From contig JAUQPW010000034.1 in NCBI GenBank assembly GCA_030550175.1, positions 1-49,254 on the forward strand: a stretch of DNA of 49,254 nucleotides. Reading direction: 5' to 3'. Of the stretch, positions 16,584-24,111 are shown piece by piece (positions within the stretch are counted from its first letter, which is position 1; each line of letters starts with the position of its first letter). A model generated the notes under the pieces. It ran no database searches. It was not told where the DNA came from and saw only the letters and a list, made by a program, of their open reading frames with translations. Both the position numbers and the translations under genes were made by a program. Source of the DNA: a bacterium. GTDB taxonomy: Bacteria > Moduliflexota > Moduliflexia > Moduliflexales > JAUQPW01.

Positions 16584-19556
16584 ATGAACGTATCAAGGGG
16601 AGTTAAGTTCTTTCATGTTCTCATCCAGATAGGTATCCTCTTTCTTGTCCTTTTTACTCCCCTGGCTTTTGGTTCTATAGATCTCTGGGCTACCACGGTG
16701 ATGCGGCTCACAGTAGGGTTTATAACCCTGGTCTGGATCCTGCAGATTTATCTGGAAAGTAAAGAAGAACAATCTCATCTTTTGAATCGATCTCTAACCC
16801 CATTGAATACCCCGATACTGTTGGGTTTTATCCTCGTGGTTCTTAATACCTGCTTTTCTATCTATCCCTACGTGACCAGGGAATGGCTCTACCAATTTTT
16901 AACTTATGGTCTCCTTTATCTGGTTTTAGTTTACCATCTACGAACCCAACGCCAGCTGGTCGGGTTGGTTTCTATTCTTGTGATTGCCGGAAGTCTGGAA
17001 GCTTTTTTTGGTCTTATCCGTTATTTTCAAGGGTTTACTCATTTACCAGGACGGGAAGTTACCCAGAGTACAGTGGTCGGAACCTTCATCAGTCCAACCC
17101 ACTTTGCCGTTTATCTTGAATTACTAATTCCACTGGCCATCGGCTTGACTTTTTTAACCCAGCACTGGGAAAAAAAACTCCTTTTAAGTCTGCTGGTTGC
17201 CATAATGGGAACTGCCCTGGCGCTTTCTCTATCCCGGGGCGGTATTATCAGTCTTCTCCTGTCACTGATTTTTTTAAGTATTTGTCTGGCCATCCGCCGA
17301 ACAGACCAGAAACATGTTTGGATCCTCTTAGCTCTCTTCTTAGCCATTTTAACCTATCTGTCCTGGATAGGAATCACGCCGGTCATTGAGCGGATCGAGA
17401 AGACCCGGGTAGATGGCCGATGGGATGAGTCCACACTTATCCGACTCACCTTTTGGCAGAATAGCCTGGAACTCCTCAAAGAAGCACCTTTGCTGGGCAC
17501 CGGCCTGGGTACCTTTCAATATGTTTTCCTTAAATATGCCCCTTATCTGGGTGAATCCCTCAGGGCCTTCCACGCAGAAAGTATCTATATCGAACTTCTC
17601 GTAGATACCGGATTACTCGGATTGGTTGTTTTCCTTTGGGGGATCCAACGGGTTTTTCGATCAGCCTTAACCGCCTATTTTTCACCCGGGGAACGATCCC
17701 TGAAACTTCTCACTTTGACAGCCCTTACCAGCGTATTGGCTTTTCTACTCCATGGAATGGTAGATTTTAATCTCCGTGTCCCGGCTAACGCCCTCCTCCT
17801 TACCACCGTCCTGGCTATTTTAATGGTCTCCTTACGATTCATCACAACCCCCCAAAGGAAAATGGAAAAGGGAAGGGGTGGAGGGATTTGGAATCCGGTA
17901 TTCCACTTCCTGTTCTCCCGTTGGCCTATTCTCCCGTTTTGGGTAGGAGTATTTCTGATTCTGATTTTTATTTCCTGGACGGCAAAAGCATATTTGGCAG
18001 AGGTTTACTTTCAACAGGCTCAGAGTTATCAAAAAAATGGTCGGTGGCGGGAAGCCTTTCAAGCTTATGAAAAGGCCATTCGCCTGGAGGGAGGAAATGC
18101 CGTTTATCAAACCGGGTTGGGAAATGCTTATTTGGAAGTGGGAGATAAGCATATAACCGTGCAGGGGGAAAAGGAAAGGGAAGAAGAGAAAGAAAAGATT
18201 CAAGAAAATTGGAAAAAAGCCCTGAAATTCCATGCCCGATCGGTAGCCCTTAATCCTTTTGAGCCGGGTTCTCATCTAAATTTAGGATGGGTTTATGCAA
18301 GACTGGGAAATCAGACCAAGGCCCTGGCCGAGTTTGAGAAAACTGTTTTATTATACCCCAATAACCCTTATTACCATCGGAACCTGGCTCGCTATTGCTT
18401 TTTACAAGGGAAGCCGGAATGTGGAATTTCTGCTTATCGTCAGGCTCTCTTACTGAATATCTCCCAGCTTTCCGACATCTTCGAAGAATGTCTCCTCTAT
18501 GGAAAACGCTATAGCCTATGCGAAGAAAGCGTTCCAAATACGCCGGAGGCCCGACTTCAATTTGCTCGATTCCTGGTTCACAAGAATCTTTGGTCGGAAG
18601 GAGAAGCTGAATATGAGAAAGTTCTTCGGTTAACCCAAAACGATCCCATCTATTGTGAAGAATTTGCCAGATTTTACACCCAACGAGGGAAACACTTGAA
18701 GGCCATTTCTCTTTGGCGCCGCCTTCTGGAGAAAGATCCTGAAAATGTGTCGATTCGTTTTCAAATCGCTCAAGCTTACCAGGCTCTTGGTAGGAGTATG
18801 AGAAGACCTGGATATGGAGAAGTCAGAAGCAGTGAGCCGGAAGAAGAGGAAAGTGAAAAGAAAGCATTGGAAGAATACGAGAAAATTGTTGAGATAAAAC
18901 CCGATAATGTTCAAGCCTGGCGAGGAATAGGAGATGTATGGATTCAAATGAAGCAACCGGAACGTGCTTTGAAAGCTTATCATAAGGCGCTGGAGTTGAT
19001 ACCTCGGCAACCGGAACTTTATGGGCTCCTGGCAGAAATATATGTTCAAATGGGTAACCTCCCCAAGGCCATCAAGGCCTATCAAGACGCTATAGGTTTA
19101 CAACCCCATGAACGGAAGTATTACGAGGGACTGGCGAATATTTATCACCAGATAGGAAAATCCTTTGAGGTTATTACTACCTGGAATCGGTATCTGGATA
19201 TAAGGACTGATGACGCAGTAGCCAGGCATAAACTGGCGTTTTATCAGAACCAGATAGGAAACTGGTTAGAAGCCGTTAAAGAAACTAAAGTGGCCATCGC
19301 TTTAGATTCTCAAAATGTATCCTATCGACGCTTCCTGGCGGATCTTTACCTGAACAAGGGGATGATCTACGAGGCTACCCAACAATGGGAAGTGATTGTT
19401 CGGGGGAATCCCAAAGATCCTGAGTATCGACTCCAACTAGCTGCCCTCTATGAAAAGCTTTCTCAATTTGATAAAGCACAGGAAGAATATCGGGCCGTGC
19501 TGAATCTTCAACCGGGCAATCAAATCGCCCAAAAGAAAATTAAGGACGGGAATTAA
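16584..19556 (+). CDS. O-antigen ligase/polymerase domain with long TPR tail
   Basis: A 990-residue protein. The first about 450 residues hold roughly a dozen membrane spans and the Wzy_C/O-antigen ligase signature: SPTHFAVYLELLIPL, ALSLSRGGIISLL and GTGLGTFQYVFLKYAP followed by HAESIYIELLVDTGLLG. From about residue 475 to the end there are many TPR units (for example FQAYEKAIRLEGGNAVYQTG and ALKAYHKALELIPRQPELY). Two charged inserts interrupt the TPRs (EKEREEEKEKIQ near 530 and EPEEEESEKKA near 755). It probably polymerises or ligates the lipid-linked glycan at the periplasmic face, with the TPRs as a periplasmic interaction platform. The gene starts 6 bp after the priming enzyme gene. Confidence 0.87.
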   Translation: MNVSRGVKFFHVLIQIGILFLVLFTPLAFGSIDLWATTVMRLTVGFITLVWILQIYLESKEEQSHLLNRSLTPLNTPILLGFILVVLNTCFSIYPYVTREWLYQFLTYGLLYLVLVYHLRTQRQLVGLVSILVIAGSLEAFFGLIRYFQGFTHLPGREVTQSTVVGTFISPTHFAVYLELLIPLAIGLTFLTQHWEKKLLLSLLVAIMGTALALSLSRGGIISLLLSLIFLSICLAIRRTDQKHVWILLALFLAILTYLSWIGITPVIERIEKTRVDGRWDESTLIRLTFWQNSLELLKEAPLLGTGLGTFQYVFLKYAPYLGESLRAFHAESIYIELLVDTGLLGLVVFLWGIQRVFRSALTAYFSPGERSLKLLTLTALTSVLAFLLHGMVDFNLRVPANALLLTTVLAILMVSLRFITTPQRKMEKGRGGGIWNPVFHFLFSRWPILPFWVGVFLILIFISWTAKAYLAEVYFQQAQSYQKNGRWREAFQAYEKAIRLEGGNAVYQTGLGNAYLEVGDKHITVQGEKEREEEKEKIQENWKKALKFHARSVALNPFEPGSHLNLGWVYARLGNQTKALAEFEKTVLLYPNNPYYHRNLARYCFLQGKPECGISAYRQALLLNISQLSDIFEECLLYGKRYSLCEESVPNTPEARLQFARFLVHKNLWSEGEAEYEKVLRLTQNDPIYCEEFARFYTQRGKHLKAISLWRRLLEKDPENVSIRFQIAQAYQALGRSMRRPGYGEVRSSEPEEEESEKKALEEYEKIVEIKPDNVQAWRGIGDVWIQMKQPERALKAYHKALELIPRQPELYGLLAEIYVQMGNLPKAIKAYQDAIGLQPHERKYYEGLANIYHQIGKSFEVITTWNRYLDIRTDDAVARHKLAFYQNQIGNWLEAVKETKVAIALDSQNVSYRRFLADLYLNKGMIYEATQQWEVIVRGNPKDPEYRLQLAALYEKLSQFDKAQEEYRAVLNLQPGNQIAQKKIKDGN

Positions 19557-19588
19557 ATCCTACCCATTGTTCCGGTTTTTAAACCCGT

Positions 19589-19922
19589 GTAATTGTAACT
19601 ATTCAGTAAAGGGCAGGTTTTTTTCTCACCTAACCCCCTCATCCCCTGCGCGCCAGGACAAGCTGAAAAGCCCTATCAGGGGCAAACAGTTGGTAGCCCT
19701 CAACGAAAGTCGGAGGATTCAGAATTTTTCAAGCTCTGTAGTGACTTGTTAAACAGGTTGCCCCGCTGGGGCTAACCTTCTTATCCTGGCGCCTAAGGGG
19801 AACACCTCCGCTGTTCCCCCCTCCAGGGGAGAAGGGGGTGTTCAGGAAGAAAATAGGGCTTTTCCATTATGTATGAAATTAGGGGGTGTTTCTTCTTCCA
19901 CCTGCTAAAGTGATACAGATAC
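19589..19922. mobile_element. Non-autonomous TIR element with 9-bp target duplication (334 bp)
   Basis: Exact 9-bp direct repeats TAAACCCGT flank it at 19580-19588 and 19923-19931. The left end reads GTAATTGTAACTATTCAGTA and the right end, read inward, GTATCTGTATCACTTTAGCA, matching the ends of the element at 28557-28702. Inside are a second, weaker inverted pair (CAGGGGAGAAGGGGGTGTT at 19824-19842 against CTAACCCCCTCATCCCCTG at 19630-19648; also GCGCCAGGACAAG against CTTATCCTGGCGC) and a GTGTTCAGGAAGAAAATAGG block that is the reverse complement of the left part of repeat copies 1 and 2. No transposase frame is present. Confidence 0.75.
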
Positions 19923-19939
19923 TAAACCCGTAATTTAAC

Positions 19940-19968
19940 TTGACAACTCCTTTATTTTAGATTAGTCT
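19940..19968 (+). promoter_or_regulatory. Candidate sigma-70-type promoter for the export genes
   Basis: TTGACA (19940-19945) is followed at 17 bp by TAGTCT (19963-19968), a weak -10. It would start a transcript about 95 bp before the polysaccharide export gene, just outside the mobile element. Confidence 0.35.
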
Positions 19969-20070
19969 GAGGCGGTTTCAGGATATTAACTTTAAAGGCT
20001 AAAGGCTGAATTGTTAAATCAGAGTTTGGAAGTTAAATCCTGAGGCTTGTCTTGAGGGATGAGGTGTTAC

Positions 20071-21558
20071 ATGAATCATCGGATTAAGTTAATTTTTGTA
20101 TTAAGTCTATTACCCCTTCTACTGACGTATTGCGCCAGTTCTTCTTCGAGAATCAGGGCTCCTGCTGGTCCAGAGTTATCCTCCCCATCGGTAGTTTCCC
20201 CTTCAAAATTATCTACGGTGACCCAGATCACCCATACTTATCTCGAAGGAATCGATCGGTTCATTTTTGAGTTGGATCAGGAAGCCCAGTATAGCCTCTT
20301 ACAGGCCCGGAATAAACTCATTATGGAGATCCCGCATACGGTGATAAATCCTCCTCATCAAGAGATTCCGGTTCAGGATGGTCAAATCAAGTCAGTAACG
20401 GTAGAGCAAATCGGAAGTTCTATGGTTCGAACTATCTTTACCCTGACCGATGAGCAGTTTGCCTATAGCCCTAAGACGTCGGAGCAACCTTTTCGCATCA
20501 TACTGGATATCAAGAGGATATTACCCACGGCTACCCTGGATTCCCCTAAATCCGATGAACCCGGGTCTTTAGCGCTATCTTCTGAAACTTCCAGAGGATC
20601 GTCTTTACCTCCCAATCCACCCTTAAATCAGATAAAAACTCCGTCTATGCAGAAGTCTCAACCCCTACTTTCTTATACCGAATCCTCCTCTACTTCTCAA
20701 TTTTCTCCTTCAGATATGAGTACTTCGCAAGGCTATCTCATCGGACCAGGGGATGTTTTCAAGCTTACGGTTTCCGGAGAGGAGAGTTTGAGTAAAACTT
20801 ATACGGTTTCACCGGAGGGTTTGGTAACACTTCCCCTTTTAGGGGATATACGGGTGGAGGGTCTTACCATTAACCAATTGGATGAAAAAATTACGGAGTT
20901 ATTGGCCAGGGACTATTTGGTGGATCCCCAGGTTGTCGTAGAATTAGTTAAACTCCGATCCAGAAAAGTCAATATTATTGGAGCGGTTCGTCAACCCGGA
21001 TCTTATGAACTGACCGGAGATAGCCGGGTTTTAAGTACCTTATTGAGCGCCGGTGGACCTTCTTCCTTTGATTCAGAATTAAAAATTCTCAGATTGTCTC
21101 AGAGGGGTCTTGAAAGCAAAGAAGGTATGGAAATCATTAAGCCGATCGTTGTGGATCTTCGGAGATTATTCATTCAAGGAGATATCAGTCAGAATATTCC
21201 ACTTCAAGACGGAGATGTACTCATCGTATCCGAAAATGAGAAAAGATCCCATGCCACCGGGGGCCCCTCATCTTTGGAAAAAGGCCAGGAGGTCGGTCTG
21301 ATTTATGTATTAGGCAGTGTGAAAAATCCAGGGGCTTATGAGTATCAAAATGGAGATACCGTGTTAGATGTTGTTCTGCGAGCTGGAGGATTTACAGACT
21401 ATGCCGCAAAAAATGGAACTAAAATCGTTCGAGAAATCGATGGGAAGACAGAAACTTTCAAAGTTAAAATGGAAGATGTGGTAAAGAAGGGAGTTCGAGA
21501 TAAGAATCCACCCGTCTATCCCGGGGATATGATCATTGTCCCGGAGAGCTTCTTCTAG
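20071..21558 (+). CDS. Polysaccharide export outer-membrane lipoprotein (Wza/KpsD type) with AMIN domain
   Basis: A lipoprotein signal is clear: basic start, hydrophobic run, and lipobox LLLTYC. I chose ATG 20071 because GAGGTG lies just upstream; ATG 20059 would add four residues and has no spaced ribosome site. Residues about 50-160 form an AMIN-like beta domain (GIDRFIFELDQEAQYSLL through FRIILDIKR), normally a cell-wall or secretin-associated module. A Ser/Pro linker follows, then the Poly_export domain (YLIGPGDVFKLTVSGEESLS) and two SLBB domains (VNIIGAVRQPGSYEL, IYVLGSVKNPGAYEY). It should form the outer-membrane exit pore, working with the copolymerase encoded 12 bp downstream. Confidence 0.9.
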   Translation: MNHRIKLIFVLSLLPLLLTYCASSSSRIRAPAGPELSSPSVVSPSKLSTVTQITHTYLEGIDRFIFELDQEAQYSLLQARNKLIMEIPHTVINPPHQEIPVQDGQIKSVTVEQIGSSMVRTIFTLTDEQFAYSPKTSEQPFRIILDIKRILPTATLDSPKSDEPGSLALSSETSRGSSLPPNPPLNQIKTPSMQKSQPLLSYTESSSTSQFSPSDMSTSQGYLIGPGDVFKLTVSGEESLSKTYTVSPEGLVTLPLLGDIRVEGLTINQLDEKITELLARDYLVDPQVVVELVKLRSRKVNIIGAVRQPGSYELTGDSRVLSTLLSAGGPSSFDSELKILRLSQRGLESKEGMEIIKPIVVDLRRLFIQGDISQNIPLQDGDVLIVSENEKRSHATGGPSSLEKGQEVGLIYVLGSVKNPGAYEYQNGDTVLDVVLRAGGFTDYAAKNGTKIVREIDGKTETFKVKMEDVVKKGVRDKNPPVYPGDMIIVPESFF

Positions 21559-21570
21559 GAGGTAAAAATA

Positions 21571-23046
21571 ATGACCGAATGGAAAGAAGGAGAAATGGCC
21601 CTTTTGGAAGGAAGAGAGTTACACCTTATTGATTACTGGATGATCATTCGAAGACGGCAATGGATAATCCTGCTGGTTTTTATCGCCCTGGCGTCTACGA
21701 TCACTATCGGAGTTTATTTGCAACCGGACCCCCAACCTTTATACGAGGCCGTCGCAACCCTCATTATCGATTCTCAGAAGCCTGCGTTGGTTACCGTAGA
21801 GGGTGGAAAGTCCGCCTATGAAAACTATTTTGGTGAATCTTACGATTTAAATACTCAGTTGGGTATCCTCAACAGCAATATTATGGCGGAGCGGGTGTTA
21901 ACAACGCTGAAATTAGCAGACCCGGAGAAGGATCCGGCCGGTTATGAAACTGCTCTGGCCCAGTATCGAAAACAGGTTGTCGTCTCTCAGGTTCCTGGAA
22001 CGTTGATGGTTAAGATTCTGGCTAGAGATTCAAATTCAGAACAGGCTGAAAAGTTAGCCAATACCCTGGCCGATGTATACATCGACCACAACCTTCAAAC
22101 AAAGCTTACGGCAGCCCGACGAGCAGTAAGTTGGTTGAGTGAACAGATTGTAGATCTGAAAGCAAAAGTTAAGGAAGCTCAAGAAGCTTTGCAGAAATTT
22201 CAAAAACAAAATGAAATTTTTTCCCTGGAAGGAAATCAGAAGGTTCAATCGGAAAAACTGGCCGAACTCAATACCATGTACGTCCAGGTGAAGGAGAAAC
22301 GTGTAGAAGCGGAGACTTTATTGAACGAGCTTAAAAAATTTCAGGATCAGCAACCGACCTCTGCAGCAACCGTTGCCAATGTAAACCTGAATATCCCTTC
22401 TTTGATAGCCCTCAATACCGAATTGGTTAATACCGAAATCGAACTCACCAATCTTCGGCAAACCTATAAGGAGAAACATCCGAAGCTTCAACAGGCCGAG
22501 TTAAAACTTCAAACTTTAAAGGATAAAATGAAAAGTGAAGTGGAATCCCTTTTTAAGGCTAAGGAGGCCGAAGTGACGGTTTTAAAAGCCAGGGAAAGTG
22601 CCCTGTTGGATTCCATCAATCAATATAAGCAAGAAACCATCAACGAGAATAAAAAGGCGATGGAATACGCGGCTCTCCAACGAGAAGTCACTGCGAATGA
22701 GGAACTTTATAATATTCTTCTTCGTCAGTTGAAAGAAACCAGTGTGACAGGAGGCCTTAAGAAAAATAATATTCGAATCCTGGAACGGGCTAAGGCCCAT
22801 GATATTACTCCAGGTAAAAACCGTGCGCGAAATATTTTGATTGGTTCTGTCATTGCCTTGATCTCAGGCCTGGTGGTGGCTTTTTTGACAGAGTACTTTG
22901 ACCGATCGATTAAAACCCCAGATGATGTGGAATATTACTTAGGACTACCGGTTTTAGGCATCATTCCGAAGGTTATACCTGAAAAGAAACCTCTTTCTTT
23001 AAAAGGAAAAGAACCTTTTGCCCTCATAGAAAAGGGGAGTGATTAA
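21571..23046 (+). CDS. Polysaccharide copolymerase (Wzz/GumC-like chain-length determinant)
   Basis: A strong AGGAGG precedes the ATG by 8 bases. The 491-residue protein has a short cytosolic start, a first membrane span (WIILLVFIALASTITIGVYL, residues about 31-50), a long periplasmic coiled-coil region with the GNVR-type segment (LRQTYKEKHPKLQQAELKL; ALQREVTANEELYNILLRQL), and a second span near 423-445 (ILIGSVIALISGLVVAFL). A cytosolic tail follows but no kinase domain; that is encoded by the next gene, starting immediately after this stop. The pair together corresponds to a split Wzc. It sets chain length and links polymerisation to the outer-membrane exporter. Confidence 0.92.
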   Translation: MTEWKEGEMALLEGRELHLIDYWMIIRRRQWIILLVFIALASTITIGVYLQPDPQPLYEAVATLIIDSQKPALVTVEGGKSAYENYFGESYDLNTQLGILNSNIMAERVLTTLKLADPEKDPAGYETALAQYRKQVVVSQVPGTLMVKILARDSNSEQAEKLANTLADVYIDHNLQTKLTAARRAVSWLSEQIVDLKAKVKEAQEALQKFQKQNEIFSLEGNQKVQSEKLAELNTMYVQVKEKRVEAETLLNELKKFQDQQPTSAATVANVNLNIPSLIALNTELVNTEIELTNLRQTYKEKHPKLQQAELKLQTLKDKMKSEVESLFKAKEAEVTVLKARESALLDSINQYKQETINENKKAMEYAALQREVTANEELYNILLRQLKETSVTGGLKKNNIRILERAKAHDITPGKNRARNILIGSVIALISGLVVAFLTEYFDRSIKTPDDVEYYLGLPVLGIIPKVIPEKKPLSLKGKEPFALIEKGSD

Positions 23047-23769
23047 ATGAAAAGATATAAATTAAAAAAAGAAGAAACCAGGTTCCTGATTGACGAAGAG
23101 AAAACACCCTGGGCCGTTTCAGAATTCTATCGAACCCTCCGAACCAACATTACTTTCTCACGGGCGGATAATCCTATTCGTTCCTTATTAGTTACCAGTA
23201 GTGTTCCTGAGGAAGGGAAGTCTATGACGGTAGCAAATCTGGGAATTACTTTTGCCCTGGCCCGGCATAAAGTACTTCTGATAGATTCCGATCTACGTCG
23301 TCCGATTCTGCATCACTTATTTGGACTTGGCAATACCAAGGGTTTGACCCACCTGCTGGTAGGAACTGTGGAACCCGATGAAATTTATCAGGCTACACGA
23401 GTAGATAACCTCTGGGTTGCAACTTGTGGTTTAATCCCTCCTAACCCTTCAGAATTATTGAGTTCCCAAAAAATGCAAGACTTTCTTAAGCTCGTTCAAA
23501 AACGTTTTGATATGGTTTTGTTGGACTCTCCACCTGTCACTTCCATGGCCGATGCAGCTATTTTGTCTTCTCTGGTCGGCAATGTGCTTCTGGTTGTTCG
23601 GGCTAATATGACCAGCCGGGATATGATCTTAAGAGCCAGATACCAGTTGGAAACGGTTAATGCCCGGATTGTTGGAGTTGTTCTAAACTCCGTGGATTTG
23701 AAAAAAGAAAGATATTACTACAATTATTATTACTATTATTCTTCCTATTATGGCTATGGAGATAAATAA
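23047..23769 (+). CDS. Bacterial tyrosine (BY) kinase, CpsD/CapB type
   Basis: A 240-residue cytosolic P-loop ATPase. Walker A is SSVPEEGKSM (residues 51-60), Walker A' is VLLIDSDLRRP (76-86), and Walker B is MVLLDSPP (156-163). The C-terminus from residue 223 carries eleven tyrosines within 15 positions, the autophosphorylation cluster of this family. Split kinases of this kind are activated by the cytosolic tail of the copolymerase; here the gene abuts the copolymerase gene with no gap. Cycling of tyrosine phosphorylation is known in the family to control capsule assembly; no phosphatase gene is visible in the window. Confidence 0.95.
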   Translation: MKRYKLKKEETRFLIDEEKTPWAVSEFYRTLRTNITFSRADNPIRSLLVTSSVPEEGKSMTVANLGITFALARHKVLLIDSDLRRPILHHLFGLGNTKGLTHLLVGTVEPDEIYQATRVDNLWVATCGLIPPNPSELLSSQKMQDFLKLVQKRFDMVLLDSPPVTSMADAAILSSLVGNVLLVVRANMTSRDMILRARYQLETVNARIVGVVLNSVDLKKERYYYNYYYYYSSYYGYGDK

Positions 23770-23823
23770 GGAATAAGGAGAGTTGGATTTCCTACAAAAT
23801 TCTTTGCTCCCCACGTGCCTACC

Positions 23824-23863
23824 TGAAACAAGGACCCGGCCGGAGTTGTTTCATCTTGAAACA
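23824..23863. other. Pair of mutually exclusive inverted repeats after the kinase gene
   Basis: TGAAACAA (23824-23831) pairs perfectly with TTGTTTCA (23846-23853). The same TGTTTCA can instead pair with TGAAACA at 23857-23863 around a 3-base loop. No T-run follows. It could be an alternative-fold RNA switch or simply a repeated operator half-site. Confidence 0.45.
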
Positions 23864-24012
23864 GAAATCTCCTTCCCCCTAATCCCTCCTAATCTTTAAA
23901 AAATATTCTAAAAAAATCTTCTAAGTAGAAAAGAGTTGATTATTTTTTACCTTGATAAAGGATGGAGGCTATCAAAGATAGCTTCGTAGCTCACCCATGA
24001 GGAGGGTTATTC

Positions 24013-24060
24013 ATGATCCTTAAATTGTACTTCTGGGACCCGGTTCTGTTCTCTACTTAG
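24013..24060 (+). CDS. Possible 15-codon leader peptide upstream of the ABC transporter
   Basis: ATG 24013 is preceded by GAGGAGGG (23999-24006) with a 6-base spacer, one of the best ribosome binding sites in the window. It opens a frame of only 15 codons, MILKLYFWDPVLFST, ending at TAG 24060, 51 bp before the ABC transporter gene. It may be a regulatory upstream peptide; equally it may be a chance start. No attenuator hairpin was recognised after it. Confidence 0.35.
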   Translation: MILKLYFWDPVLFST

Positions 24061-24111
24061 CCAGGTTACAGAAGTAAGCTTTGAGAAATTAAGGAATGGA
24101 GTAAGGATAAT

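Noticed and set aside
19567..19752. 61-codon frame in the spacer before the export gene
   Set aside because: It spans the left end of a TIR element and its flanking duplication, and has no ribosome site.
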